This document shows, piece after piece, positions 55,101-63,409 of a stretch of DNA of 64,000 nucleotides. Origin of the DNA: CAYXVF01 sp964468125 (lineage in GTDB: Bacteria; Myxococcota; XYA12-FULL-58-9; CAYXVF01). A model generated the notes under the pieces. It saw nothing but the letters and a program-made list of their open reading frames with translations. It searched no databases and had not been told where the DNA came from. Position 1 is the first letter of the stretch. The number at the start of each line of letters is the position of its first letter. The stretch is taken from NCBI GenBank assembly GCA_964468125.1, contig CAYXVF010000001.1, forward strand, positions 1-64,000, given 5' to 3'. The position numbers were made by a program, and so were the translations under genes.

Positions 55101-58100
55101 TCCGGGAGGATGCGAAAGCCCGTCCCGTCCGCGGCGAAAACCGTTCGGAGCGCCTCATGGCAGTCCACGAGGTCCTGAATCGAATGCCGGAGCACCTCGA
55201 GATCGACCGCTCCTTCGAGGGTGAGGGTGATCGATTCGTTGTAGGCCTTCGACGCATCACCGCCGAGGGCGATCGCGCCGAGAAGCTCGCGCTGGCTGTC
55301 CGTCGTCTCGATCCACTCGTCGACGGTGGGAGCACCCGGTGGAAGGGTGACCACCGCGGGCTCACGCTCGATCCTCGGCCAGAAGCCCGCATCGAGCATC
55401 TCCTCGGCACTCTCCACGAACACATCCGAGACGAACACGATGTCTTCGTCGCGGTGCGACGTCGTCCAAAAACACGGCCGGCTGTCCAGCATGTGAACCC
55501 CGCGCATGCGGACCATCACCGCGAAGAGATCGCTTAGCGGATACTCGCCGAGCATGGCCGGACGCCACAAGGATGCGAAGTGGCGAATTTCCATCGGCGC
55601 ACCCAGCGCGACGAGCTTCTGGTTCAGGTCCTCGACAAACCGCGTGGTGCGTTCGTTCATCCATTGCTGCAACGCCGGTCCTTGCTCCTTGAGGTGGAGA
55701 AGCACGGCGCGGCTCGCCGCTAATGCCAGTGGGTGTCTTACAAAGGTGCCCGCGTGATAGGTCACTCCGACCTCGGGCTTCGAGTCGTCGCCGTACTGCC
55801 ACTGACCGCCGTCGAGCGCATCCAGGAACCGCGCGGAGCCTGCGATCATGGCGACCGGGACGCCACCCCCAACCACCTTGCCGTAGGTCGCGATGTCCGC
55901 ACGGATGCCGTAGAACTCTTGTGCCCCGCCGGGGGCGGTGCGGAATCCGGTGATGACTTCGTCGAAGATCAAAGCCGCGCCATGGCGCGAGGTGATGTCA
56001 CGGACGGCGTGAAGGAATTCTTTCGGCTGCAGGTCCGGACGACGCGACTGAACCGGCTCCACCATCACCGCGGCGAGGTTGGCCGCTTCGCGCTCCAATA
56101 TTTCGAGCGATTCGTCCGTGCCGTAGTCCAGAACCAGCATGTTTTCGCAGGCCGAGCGCGGTACGCCGGGAGCCGCGGGGATCGTCTTGAGGCGCTTCGT
56201 CCCGCGCACGAGGGCTTCGTCGTGTGTCCCGTGATAGGACCCCGCGAACACGGCGATGCGACTGCGGCCGGTGACCGTTCGCGCGAGCCTCATCGCTCCA
56301 CAGACCGCTTCCGTTCCCGTGCTCGTGAACGCCACCCGTTCCAGGCCGGTCATCTCGGTGAACAGCTCCGCCACCTCGCCGGCCAAAGGCGACTGCGGGC
56401 CGATTTCGATCGAGCGGTCCAGCTGCGCTTTGATCGCGTCATTGACGAAGTCGGGCTGCCACCCGAAGTAGTTCATGCCGAAGCCGTTCAGCACGTCGAC
56501 GTACTCGTTGCCATCGAGATCCCAGAGCCGAGGCCCCTTCGAGCGCTCAACGACGATCGGATAGGTCAGCTCCTTTGTCGCCGGCCGGAAACCCATGACC
56601 GTGCGTGGGTCGGCGAGCTTCTTCCGGTGACGCTCGGCGAACTCCTTCGACTTGCGAGTCTTCGCGACGTAGCGCTCCGTCAGCGCATCGAGCTTCGCCT
56701 TCTCGGACTCGCTGAGGAGGTCGGCGTCCCGAGAACGGATGGGCGTCTTGGCGATCACAGGTTTCGCGTCGGCACTCCCGGCCGATTCATCGCTGGGTGC
56801 AGCCTCTGTCGAGGGATCGTCGCGAAGCGTCGCAGGTGCCGCGGCCGGGGCGTCTTCGGCGGTAGGCGCGATCGCAGGCGCCAAGACGGGCACGTTTACC
56901 GCCGAGCCGCGCAGCAGCTCGACTTGGGCGGCCATGATTTGAAGCTGCTGCTCGATCAGCCTCGCAACGCCTTCAGATGTGCTCGCCGGCGTCCCCGCGG
57001 CCGCTGACACCGCCTGCGTGGGAGTCGGTACGTGCGCAGGAGCAACCGGAGGCGGCAGCGGTGCCGCGGCAACGGGCGCAGGCTGCGCTTCCGGCGGCAG
57101 GACTTCGAGCAAATGCTGAGCTAAAGCCATGGGGGAGACGTAGCGTTCCATCAAGTCTCGGAAGCTGACGTCGATCCCCTTCTCTCCTTTGAAGTGGTTC
57201 GCGAGTTGGGTCAGCGACAGGGAGTCCAAACCGAGCTCGAGGAACGACTCGTTGGGTTGTGCCCCATCGAATTCCAGTCCGGTAACGTCTTCGAGAACGT
57301 CGAAGAGCTCCTTCAGGATTTGGGCGTGACGCGAGGCAGAGGGACGGGTTGGCGGTGGTGTCATGACGGCATCGTTTGCAACATCGACAGGCGATGAAGG
57401 CGTGGGTTCCTGGGTCTCGGCGGTCGCAGCCACCGTATTCGAGATCGCGTGAGCCGCGGAATGCTCGGCTCCGGGTCGCGCCTCTGGCGGCTCTATCCAA
57501 TAGCTCTTGCGGTCAAATGCGTAGGTCGGGAGTCGCACGCGTCTGCGTGTTTCGTTGGCGTAGAAGCTCTTCCACTCGACTCGCGCGCCGGCCATCCAGC
57601 AGTAACCGAGCGCTTCGAGCACGTCTTTCAGCTCCGAGTCACTGTCGCCACTGGCGAGCGTCGCCCGGTTCCGAGCGGCGGGGATTGAGCCGTGAACGTG
57701 GCGAGCGAAGGTGGCGAGGCTCCGTCGCGGTCCGACCTCCAAGAAGAACGTTCCGGAGTGCACGGCAAAGGCGGAGAGAGCGGACTCGAACTCGACGGGG
57801 TCCCGCACCTGTCGCGCCCAGTGGTGCGGATCGCAGGCGTCTTCGGGGGTGATCCACGTGCCCGTGACCGATGAGACGAAGGGACGCGTCGGCGCACTGG
57901 GCGGGAACTCTCGAACAGTCGCCGCGAACGGCTCGATCGCCGCTTCCATCATCGGCGAGTGAAACGCATGCGACGTCCGCAACTTGCTGCTCACGACGCT
58001 GCGTTCTTCGAGCAATCGACAGGCTTCGTCGACGGCTGCCTCGGGGCCCGCAATCGTCGCCAGCCGCGGACTGTTCTTGGCGGCAACCACGACGTCGAGC

Positions 58101-61100
58101 CCACGGTCGCCGAGAATCTCTCGAATTTGCCTGGCGCCAGCCTTCACCGCGGCCATCGACCCGCCCGGTAGCTGCTGCATCAACTCCCCACGGCGCGCAA
58201 CCAACGATGCGGCGTCTTCGAGCGACCAGACGTCGGCGAGGACTGCACAGGCGAATTCACCGACGCTATGTCCGAGCATTGCGGTCGGCTCGATGCCCCA
58301 AGACCTCCACAGTGCCGCCAGCGCACATTCAGTGGCGAAGATCGCGGGCTGCGTGAATCGCGTCTCGTTCAGAACGGACGAGTCATCGCCAAACAGCAGC
58401 GAGCGAACATTGAATCCACAATCATGCATGAGGCGATCGGTGACGCGATCGATCACGTCGCGATACACCGACTCGGTCTCGTAAAGGTAGTGGCCCATGT
58501 TGAGGTATTGGGCGCCTTGGCCGGGGAACAAAAAGATCGGCTCGATTTCACGGTCCGGAAGCGCGGCGCGTTTCACGTTCGCTCCTTGCAACGCCCGCGC
58601 CGCACCGGATGCGTCCTCCGCGATCGCAAACTCACGGACCGGAAAATCCGCCCGCCCCACGGCCAGGGTGAACGCGGCGTCCGCGACATTCACGCCTGGG
58701 TCCTCGAAGCACGCCGCGAGGCGCTCCCGCATCGTGTCTAGACTGCTCTCATTTCGAGCAGACAGGGTCAGGAGCTGCAGCGGCCGAGAGGGGCCGCTCG
58801 GTTGCACCGATGGCGCCTCTTCGATCACGACGTGCGCGTTCGTGCCGCCGACGCCAAAGCTGCTGACGGCGGCGCGCCGGGGCTCCTCTCCGCGCGGCCA
58901 CGGCTTCGCGCGTGAATTGACGACAAAGGGAGTCGCCTCGAAGTCGATCTTCGGATTCGGCGCTTCCCAGTGCAGCGTTGGCGGTAGCTCCTGGTCGCGC
59001 AAGGCGAGAGCACTCTTGATCAAACCGGCGACGCCTGCCGCCGCGACCGTGTGGCCAACGTTCGATTTGACGGATCCGATGGCACAGAAGCCCGAATCCT
59101 GAGTGTCCATACGATACGCCTGGGTCAATGCTGCGATTTCAATGGGGTCACCCAGTGGCGTCGCGGTTCCGTGTGCCTCAACGTAGCCAATGGACCGGGC
59201 CGAAACACCCGCGTCTTCGAGGGCCGCACGAATGACGGACGCTTGGCCATCGATACTGGGCGCGGTGAAACTCGCCTTCTGGCCACCGTCGTTGTTGGTC
59301 GCGGTTCCGAGAATGACGGCGTGGATCAGGTCACCGTCGGACACCGCATCAGCGTACCGTTTGAGGACCACGACCCCCGCCCCGTCACTGAAGACCGTCC
59401 CGGTCGCACCGGCATCGAAGCTTCGCGTGCGACCATCTTCGGACAGCATCGCCCCGGCTTCGTAGAGGTGCCCGCTTTGGACCGGGAAGGTGATCGAAAC
59501 CCCGCCGGCGAGAGCCAGATCGCAGGCGCCGGACCAGAGACTCTCGCACGCCATCGACACCGCCACGAGCGACGTCGAGCACGCGGTATGAACGCTGATG
59601 GCGGGGCCCTTCAGGTCCAGTTTGTGGGCGACTCGGGTCGCGACGTAGTCCTTTTCGTTGCCGATCCGCACGATCATCGCCCCGGCGCGACGCAACACGT
59701 CCGGATGGGGATACAGATTCTTCAGGAAATAGGACGGGTGAAACTTGCCCGCGTAGATCCCGGTGCAGAGCTGATGCGTCCCCGGTGCATAACCGGCGTC
59801 TTCGAGCGCGTGCCACGCAAGCTCGAACAGGACGCGCTGCTGCGGATCCGTCACCCGGGCTTCCAAGGGGCTCATTCCGAAGAAGCTCGCGTCGAAGAGG
59901 TCGACCTCATCCAGGATTCCACGCGCACGGACGTAGTTCGGCGCCTCTCGTTCCGGCTCGGGGACCGTCCGATCGATTTCATGGGCGTCGAATCGTGTGA
60001 TCGAGTCGATCCCCTGGCGGAGATTCTCCCAGAAGGCATCGACGTCGCGTGCCCCCGGGTAGCGTCCCGCCATCCCAACGATCGCGATCCGGTTGTCACT
60101 CCGCTCCACCCTGCGCCGCCGTTGCGACGAGCTCGGTTGACCGCGACCGCGCGTCAGGTAGCGGACCAACGCAGCAACCGTCGGCTCTCTGAAGAACTCG
60201 ATGAGATCGATCTGCAGGCCGTGCGATTCGGCGAGATGGTGTTGAATCCGGGTGATCAGCAGGGAGTTGCCGCCGAGATGAAAGAAATTGTCCTGGAGCC
60301 CCACCGGGTCGACGTCCAGAAAATCCTGCAAAACGGTGCACAAGGTCCGCTCGAGCGCGGTGTTCGGCGCCACGTAGGTCGTGGTGAGCTCGGGCCTGGA
60401 GCGCGATGGCACAGGCAGCGCGTCGTAATCGGTTTTGCCCCCTACTGTCATCGGCAGCGCATCGAGGCGCACGAAGAGCGCAGGCACCATGTGGTCGGGG
60501 AGGATGCTTTCGAGTTCGGTCCGAAGTTGGCTCGCATCGAGCCGGCCGTCTTCAGTCACGAGATAGGCGACGAGCCGTCGATTCCCGGGCTGGTCCTCCC
60601 GAACCATCACCGCCGCAGTGAGAATCCCATCTCTTTGCTCGAGCGCGTGTCTGACTTCCCCGAGCTCGATTCGGTATCCTCGAAGCTTGACCTGGTCATC
60701 GGCGCGACCGAGGAAGAAAAGCTCCCCGGTGGGTGACCGGCACACCCGATCGCCCGAACGGTAGAAGCGCTCGCCGTCGGGACCTGCGACGAATCGTTCC
60801 GCGTTGAGGTCCGGTCGGTCCAGGTAGCCCCGCGTGACCCCACGCCCACCGATCCACAGCTCGCCTTCTTCTCCCTCTCGAACGGCCGAGCCGTCGGGGC
60901 TCGCGATATGGAGGCGATAACCGGGCATCGGAGGACCGAGGGGCACCGGTTGCTCCGGGTTGAAGCCGTCGGGGATGCGGTAGAGGGTCGCGGTGACCGT
61001 CGTTTCCGTCGGGCCGTAGGAATTGAACAGCCGCAAGTCCGGCAAGGCTCGTTGCGCCTTTGCCACGTGTGCGGCCGACGCTGCCTCACCGCCGAAGGTC

Positions 61101-61906
61101 AGCTGAGTCAATCCGCTCAGAGCCTGCACGTCCGAGTCGACGATGCTGTTGAAGAGTGCGGTGGTGAGCGACGCGGAGTTGACCTGGAGCGCCGCGATCG
61201 CGTTCTTGATGCCTCGCGGAGTGGGTGTCTCATCCGGGTAGACGGCGACCGTTCCACCGTTGAGCAGCGGGGCGAAGATCTCCCGCAGTGAAACATCGAA
61301 GCAGGGACTCGCCTGGCGGAGGTAGGTCGTGCCAGGCCCGAGCTCCAGAGCGGTCAGTCCGTCGATCTGATGGACCACGTTGTCGTGGGTCACCTGCACG
61401 CCTTTGGGTGTGCCCGTCGAGCCGGAGGTGAAGAAGATGCAGACGACCGCATCGGGTTCGGAGGCGGGCGCGAGCTCGGTGCCGAGCGCCGACGCTTCGG
61501 TGGACGCGCTCCCTTGAGCGAGCACCCACGCGATTCGACCCAAGTCTCCGAGCGTGGGCAGCAAGGTCGGCCGGGTGATGACGAGCGCCACGTCGCTCTC
61601 CTCGACGATCAGCGTCACACGCGCCTGGGGGTAGCGCGGGTCCAAGGGAACGCATGCGGCGCCGAGATTCGCGATGGCCAGACAGGCGGCGATCGAGTCC
61701 GGTTCCCGCCCGAGATGCACCGCAACCCGGGACCCCGCTTCGATGCCGCGGAGACGAAGCTCGCGCGAGATGAAGTCGGCACGGGCGCCGAGCTCGGAGT
61801 AGGTCCACTGACCGCCCACCCAACGGACGGCGGGCAGAGCGGGATAGGTCTGGGCGAGCTGAGCGAAGCGCACCCCGAGGGTCTGTCTCGTGGTCGGACG
61901 GTCCAT
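52127..61906 (-). CDS. hybrid NRPS-PKS megasynthase with integrated aminotransferase
   Basis: 3259 residues. Domains: adenylation A1 (about 10-500; TSGSTGTPKG, FDVS, YGPTETT, Lys491), PCP1 (Ser548 in GGNSLL), ketosynthase (604-1030; Cys776 in TACSTS, His912, His952), acyltransferase (1122-1400; Ser1214 in GHSVGEF; HAFH, the malonyl-CoA signature), ACP (Ser1562 in LGLDSL), Pro/Ala linker, class III aminotransferase (1770-2165; Asp1992, PLP Lys2010), condensation (2195-2630; HHLVCDG 2326-2332), adenylation A2 (2650-3135), PCP2 (Ser3184 in GGHSLL). All key residues are intact. There is no ketoreductase, thioesterase or reductase. Predicted logic: amino acid 1 plus malonate gives a beta-ketone, transaminated to an amine, then joined to amino acid 2. 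The order resembles microcystin McyE. AGGAGA lies 7 bases before ATG. Confidence 0.96.
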   Translation of the reverse strand: MDRPTTRQTLGVRFAQLAQTYPALPAVRWVGGQWTYSELGARADFISRELRLRGIEAGSRVAVHLGREPDSIAACLAIANLGAACVPLDPRYPQARVTLIVEESDVALVITRPTLLPTLGDLGRIAWVLAQGSASTEASALGTELAPASEPDAVVCIFFTSGSTGTPKGVQVTHDNVVHQIDGLTALELGPGTTYLRQASPCFDVSLREIFAPLLNGGTVAVYPDETPTPRGIKNAIAALQVNSASLTTALFNSIVDSDVQALSGLTQLTFGGEAASAAHVAKAQRALPDLRLFNSYGPTETTVTATLYRIPDGFNPEQPVPLGPPMPGYRLHIASPDGSAVREGEEGELWIGGRGVTRGYLDRPDLNAERFVAGPDGERFYRSGDRVCRSPTGELFFLGRADDQVKLRGYRIELGEVRHALEQRDGILTAAVMVREDQPGNRRLVAYLVTEDGRLDASQLRTELESILPDHMVPALFVRLDALPMTVGGKTDYDALPVPSRSRPELTTTYVAPNTALERTLCTVLQDFLDVDPVGLQDNFFHLGGNSLLITRIQHHLAESHGLQIDLIEFFREPTVAALVRYLTRGRGQPSSSQRRRRVERSDNRIAIVGMAGRYPGARDVDAFWENLRQGIDSITRFDAHEIDRTVPEPEREAPNYVRARGILDEVDLFDASFFGMSPLEARVTDPQQRVLFELAWHALEDAGYAPGTHQLCTGIYAGKFHPSYFLKNLYPHPDVLRRAGAMIVRIGNEKDYVATRVAHKLDLKGPAISVHTACSTSLVAVSMACESLWSGACDLALAGGVSITFPVQSGHLYEAGAMLSEDGRTRSFDAGATGTVFSDGAGVVVLKRYADAVSDGDLIHAVILGTATNNDGGQKASFTAPSIDGQASVIRAALEDAGVSARSIGYVEAHGTATPLGDPIEIAALTQAYRMDTQDSGFCAIGSVKSNVGHTVAAAGVAGLIKSALALRDQELPPTLHWEAPNPKIDFEATPFVVNSRAKPWPRGEEPRRAAVSSFGVGGTNAHVVIEEAPSVQPSGPSRPLQLLTLSARNESSLDTMRERLAACFEDPGVNVADAAFTLAVGRADFPVREFAIAEDASGAARALQGANVKRAALPDREIEPIFLFPGQGAQYLNMGHYLYETESVYRDVIDRVTDRLMHDCGFNVRSLLFGDDSSVLNETRFTQPAIFATECALAALWRSWGIEPTAMLGHSVGEFACAVLADVWSLEDAASLVARRGELMQQLPGGSMAAVKAGARQIREILGDRGLDVVVAAKNSPRLATIAGPEAAVDEACRLLEERSVVSSKLRTSHAFHSPMMEAAIEPFAATVREFPPSAPTRPFVSSVTGTWITPEDACDPHHWARQVRDPVEFESALSAFAVHSGTFFLEVGPRRSLATFARHVHGSIPAARNRATLASGDSDSELKDVLEALGYCWMAGARVEWKSFYANETRRRVRLPTYAFDRKSYWIEPPEARPGAEHSAAHAISNTVAATAETQEPTPSSPVDVANDAVMTPPPTRPSASRHAQILKELFDVLEDVTGLEFDGAQPNESFLELGLDSLSLTQLANHFKGEKGIDVSFRDLMERYVSPMALAQHLLEVLPPEAQPAPVAAAPLPPPVAPAHVPTPTQAVSAAAGTPASTSEGVARLIEQQLQIMAAQVELLRGSAVNVPVLAPAIAPTAEDAPAAAPATLRDDPSTEAAPSDESAGSADAKPVIAKTPIRSRDADLLSESEKAKLDALTERYVAKTRKSKEFAERHRKKLADPRTVMGFRPATKELTYPIVVERSKGPRLWDLDGNEYVDVLNGFGMNYFGWQPDFVNDAIKAQLDRSIEIGPQSPLAGEVAELFTEMTGLERVAFTSTGTEAVCGAMRLARTVTGRSRIAVFAGSYHGTHDEALVRGTKRLKTIPAAPGVPRSACENMLVLDYGTDESLEILEREAANLAAVMVEPVQSRRPDLQPKEFLHAVRDITSRHGAALIFDEVITGFRTAPGGAQEFYGIRADIATYGKVVGGGVPVAMIAGSARFLDALDGGQWQYGDDSKPEVGVTYHAGTFVRHPLALAASRAVLLHLKEQGPALQQWMNERTTRFVEDLNQKLVALGAPMEIRHFASLWRPAMLGEYPLSDLFAVMVRMRGVHMLDSRPCFWTTSHRDEDIVFVSDVFVESAEEMLDAGFWPRIEREPAVVTLPPGAPTVDEWIETTDSQRELLGAIALGGDASKAYNESITLTLEGAVDLEVLRHSIQDLVDCHEALRTVFAADGTGFRILPELTLEIPTLDLRAEGASALQSIIAAEAETEFDLVKGPLFNAKIVQVESESVAVVMTAHHLVCDGWSFGVLLSTLAERYRSRKSGSMQTAEPKGSFRRFISEEREWSTTPEFAQTRDYWLEVFGTPVPPLELPTDRPRPPIKTFRSGREDARLDRELVTALRKAAGKRGVSLFAALLTGFNALLQRLSQQSDFVVGIPTAGQALSKEKDLVGHCVNVLPLRLRFSGDTSAEALLQMTGTALLDAMDRQHYTLGNLLREKPMKRDASRLPLASVLFNLDQPRSPSHYSFGDVRAHYRGNPRVHEIFELFLNAVLDDGEVRLELQYNSDLFDRETIAAWLRAYEAIISSMVDSLDTPIAELQLLGDTDSALLDEWNATAADFDLDRTVHACISSTAETYPEAIALRDELRSLTYRELDELSNRLAHYLLQDGLSPGEFVGVSMERSVYMVVSCIAIWKAGGAYLPLDPSFPTARLRFMCEDCDVKRVLTRLNALGFEVERSLDLTTIENRLGEQPANAPAVSVSPQALAYAIYTSGSTGTPKGVQVTHRSVVNLLESMKSTPGLASTDVLLAVTTLSFDISVVEIFLPLVVGAQVVVASSADSKDGAALVSLARRERITVMQGTPTTWRFLIAAGWNGAPKLRAWSGGEPLPRDLAETLTELASEAWNVYGPTETTVWVTCRKLERSRPVDIGRPFSNTELYVLDRTMARVPMGVPGELYIGGECVAEGYRNRPELNAERFLPDPFRGGTARLYRTGDLARFKADGAIEFLGRVDRQIKLRGYRVELREIESVVGDSPNVKEVAAKVWEDSPGDQRLAVYYVLNGPEREEDIRQRLTDRLPGYMHPQFLVQLDALPTTPNLKVSYEALPKPHRAEGPAKPSFEEPATDCEHALAAIWSEVLRVDQVGRDDNFFEIGGHSLLALQVAMAIKDRMGFDVSMGSLVMDSLSTIATSVEAEQSSRLEPDSAPPVAPSSEGSIAETARNLFGKIGRILR

Positions 61907-61933
61907 AGGCGGTCTCCTCTGAGCTTACCGCCT
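61907..61933 (-). promoter_or_regulatory. inverted repeat enclosing the megasynthase ribosome-binding site
   Basis: AGGCGGT (61927-61933 arm) and ACCGCCT (61907-61913 arm) can form a 7-bp stem ending at the start codon, with the Shine-Dalgarno AGAGGAG in the 13-base loop. Such a hairpin could modulate initiation. Seen by eye; stability was not computed. Confidence 0.4.
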
Positions 61934-62019
61934 CCGGACGATGACGGCTGAATAAACCGCCGAAAAACGCCCCTGAGAAGCTGTATCTCCCACTTTTACA
62001 ACTCGCGGTCGCTTGGCCT

Positions 62020-63330
62020 TCACGGCACCTCGACGACTTCGAGACTGAAGTTGCCTCCCGTCGCCGGATCGCGTCCGTCGTCGAGTAGGGCTGGTACTAC
62101 CGGGCAGCGTGCGTCCCGTCGGACCTCGTAGACCGTCGGACTGCCGCGCATGATGCGACCTTGCCACGAGCTGAAAGCCACACCGCTGGTGCGGAACAGC
62201 TCAAACATCAGGTTCGTTTGGTCATCGAGGCAATCGGTGTAGTCCGGCAAGACCGTCTCATCGCACACCGGCGTATCGCTGGGCGGGTCTTCGGCGGCGA
62301 CCGACGTGCGTTCGCCGGACATGTCGAAGTTGAAGAACGTCGTGTGCTGCATCCCGAGAAAGTGGCCGATTTCGTGCGCGACCGTGCCGCCGACAACCCG
62401 GTCGCCGGGCAAAATGCAGATTGAGATCGATCAAGCCCCCGAGCTCGGCCTGAGATTCGAGCAGGACGGCGACGGACTCGAGCTGCCCGTCTTGAAGGCC
62501 CCGATGCCGGGAGGAATCTGGACGCTCAACACATCAGAAGCGGTCGCGGTCGAGTTCACGGGCCCGAGCTCGATCGGCGTGCCCGCCAGGCGCCAGCGGC
62601 ACACGCCCACTTCGAGGTCCGTGTCGAAACGCCGAACCGTAGACGCCACGCATACCGCGCCCGGCGAACAGGCCGTACAGATCTCGCCACAGCGCTCTCC
62701 TTCGCAGAATCCGGCGCGACAATCAGCGTCGGAATCACAGCGCTCGGCGAGCTCGCCCGCGAACGGATTCTCGGCGGTACAGGCGACTACACCGCCGCCG
62801 TCGACGAGCTCTCGTGGCCCGCACGCTTCACCGGATGGGCACGCATCGTCATCTTCGCATGCGGCGAGGCACGTACCGCTCAGTGAGCAACCAAGCGCGC
62901 ACTCCGGGCTCGTTGTGCACGGATCCCCCGGGGTTCCGTCGAAACAGCTCGTGCGACAGCCATCGCTCTGCACGTCATTGCCGTCATCGCACTCCTCGAG
63001 CCGGGCTCGCCCAGCAGAAGCCCTTGGTGGTGAAACCCGTCGCCGCAAAACGCGTCGCGGCAGGTCCCTGAAGGTCCGTCGGGGCAGGCGTCGGTCAGGG
63101 TGAGGTTGCCGTCGTCGCACTGCTCACCGGCGCTGCCGTTTTGCCGTCACCGCAGCGTGCGGCCGTGCAGTCGATGTCGCAGGTCGCGCTCTCGCCCCCG
63201 GCGTCGCATTGCTAGTACTCGTCCACGGTGCCGTCACCGCAGGAGGTCGGTATACACTCGGCGCTGCAGTCGGCGGACGGTCCAGCGTCGTCACACCCTT
63301 CGTCGCTGTCCACAATCCAGGAGATGCTCG
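62020..63330 (-). pseudogene. decayed myxobacterial Cys-repeat zinc metalloprotease gene
   Basis: A single protein is recognisable across several frames: Cys-rich myxo repeats (CGDGTVDE, EQCDDGNLTLTDACPDG, ECDDGNDVQSDGCRTSC), EGF-like Cys modules, then a metzincin-type motif HEIGHFLGMQHT (DNA 62344-62376) and DPPSDTPVCDE, NLMFELF, QGRIMRGSPTVYEVR. Lesions: an in-frame TAG at 63212-63214 (probably from GAG), and frame changes near 63139-63142 (A4 run), 63001-63006, about 62490 and 62411-62414 (A4 run). The N-terminal signal peptide is missing. Relatives are secreted myxobacterial metalloproteases. True decay is likely, but homopolymer sequencing errors could explain some shifts. Confidence 0.75.
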
Positions 63331-63409
63331 CGAGAATCCACCAACGCATCGACGCCCTGCTTATCGCCGACTTCGCCCGGGGTCGACGAGGCGAAGGGGC
63401 GAGGGATTC

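Noticed and set aside
59051..60736. 561-codon open frame on the plus strand inside the megasynthase
   Set aside because: Antisense to the ketosynthase and first carrier region with all catalytic motifs on the minus strand; no start signal or homology seen.
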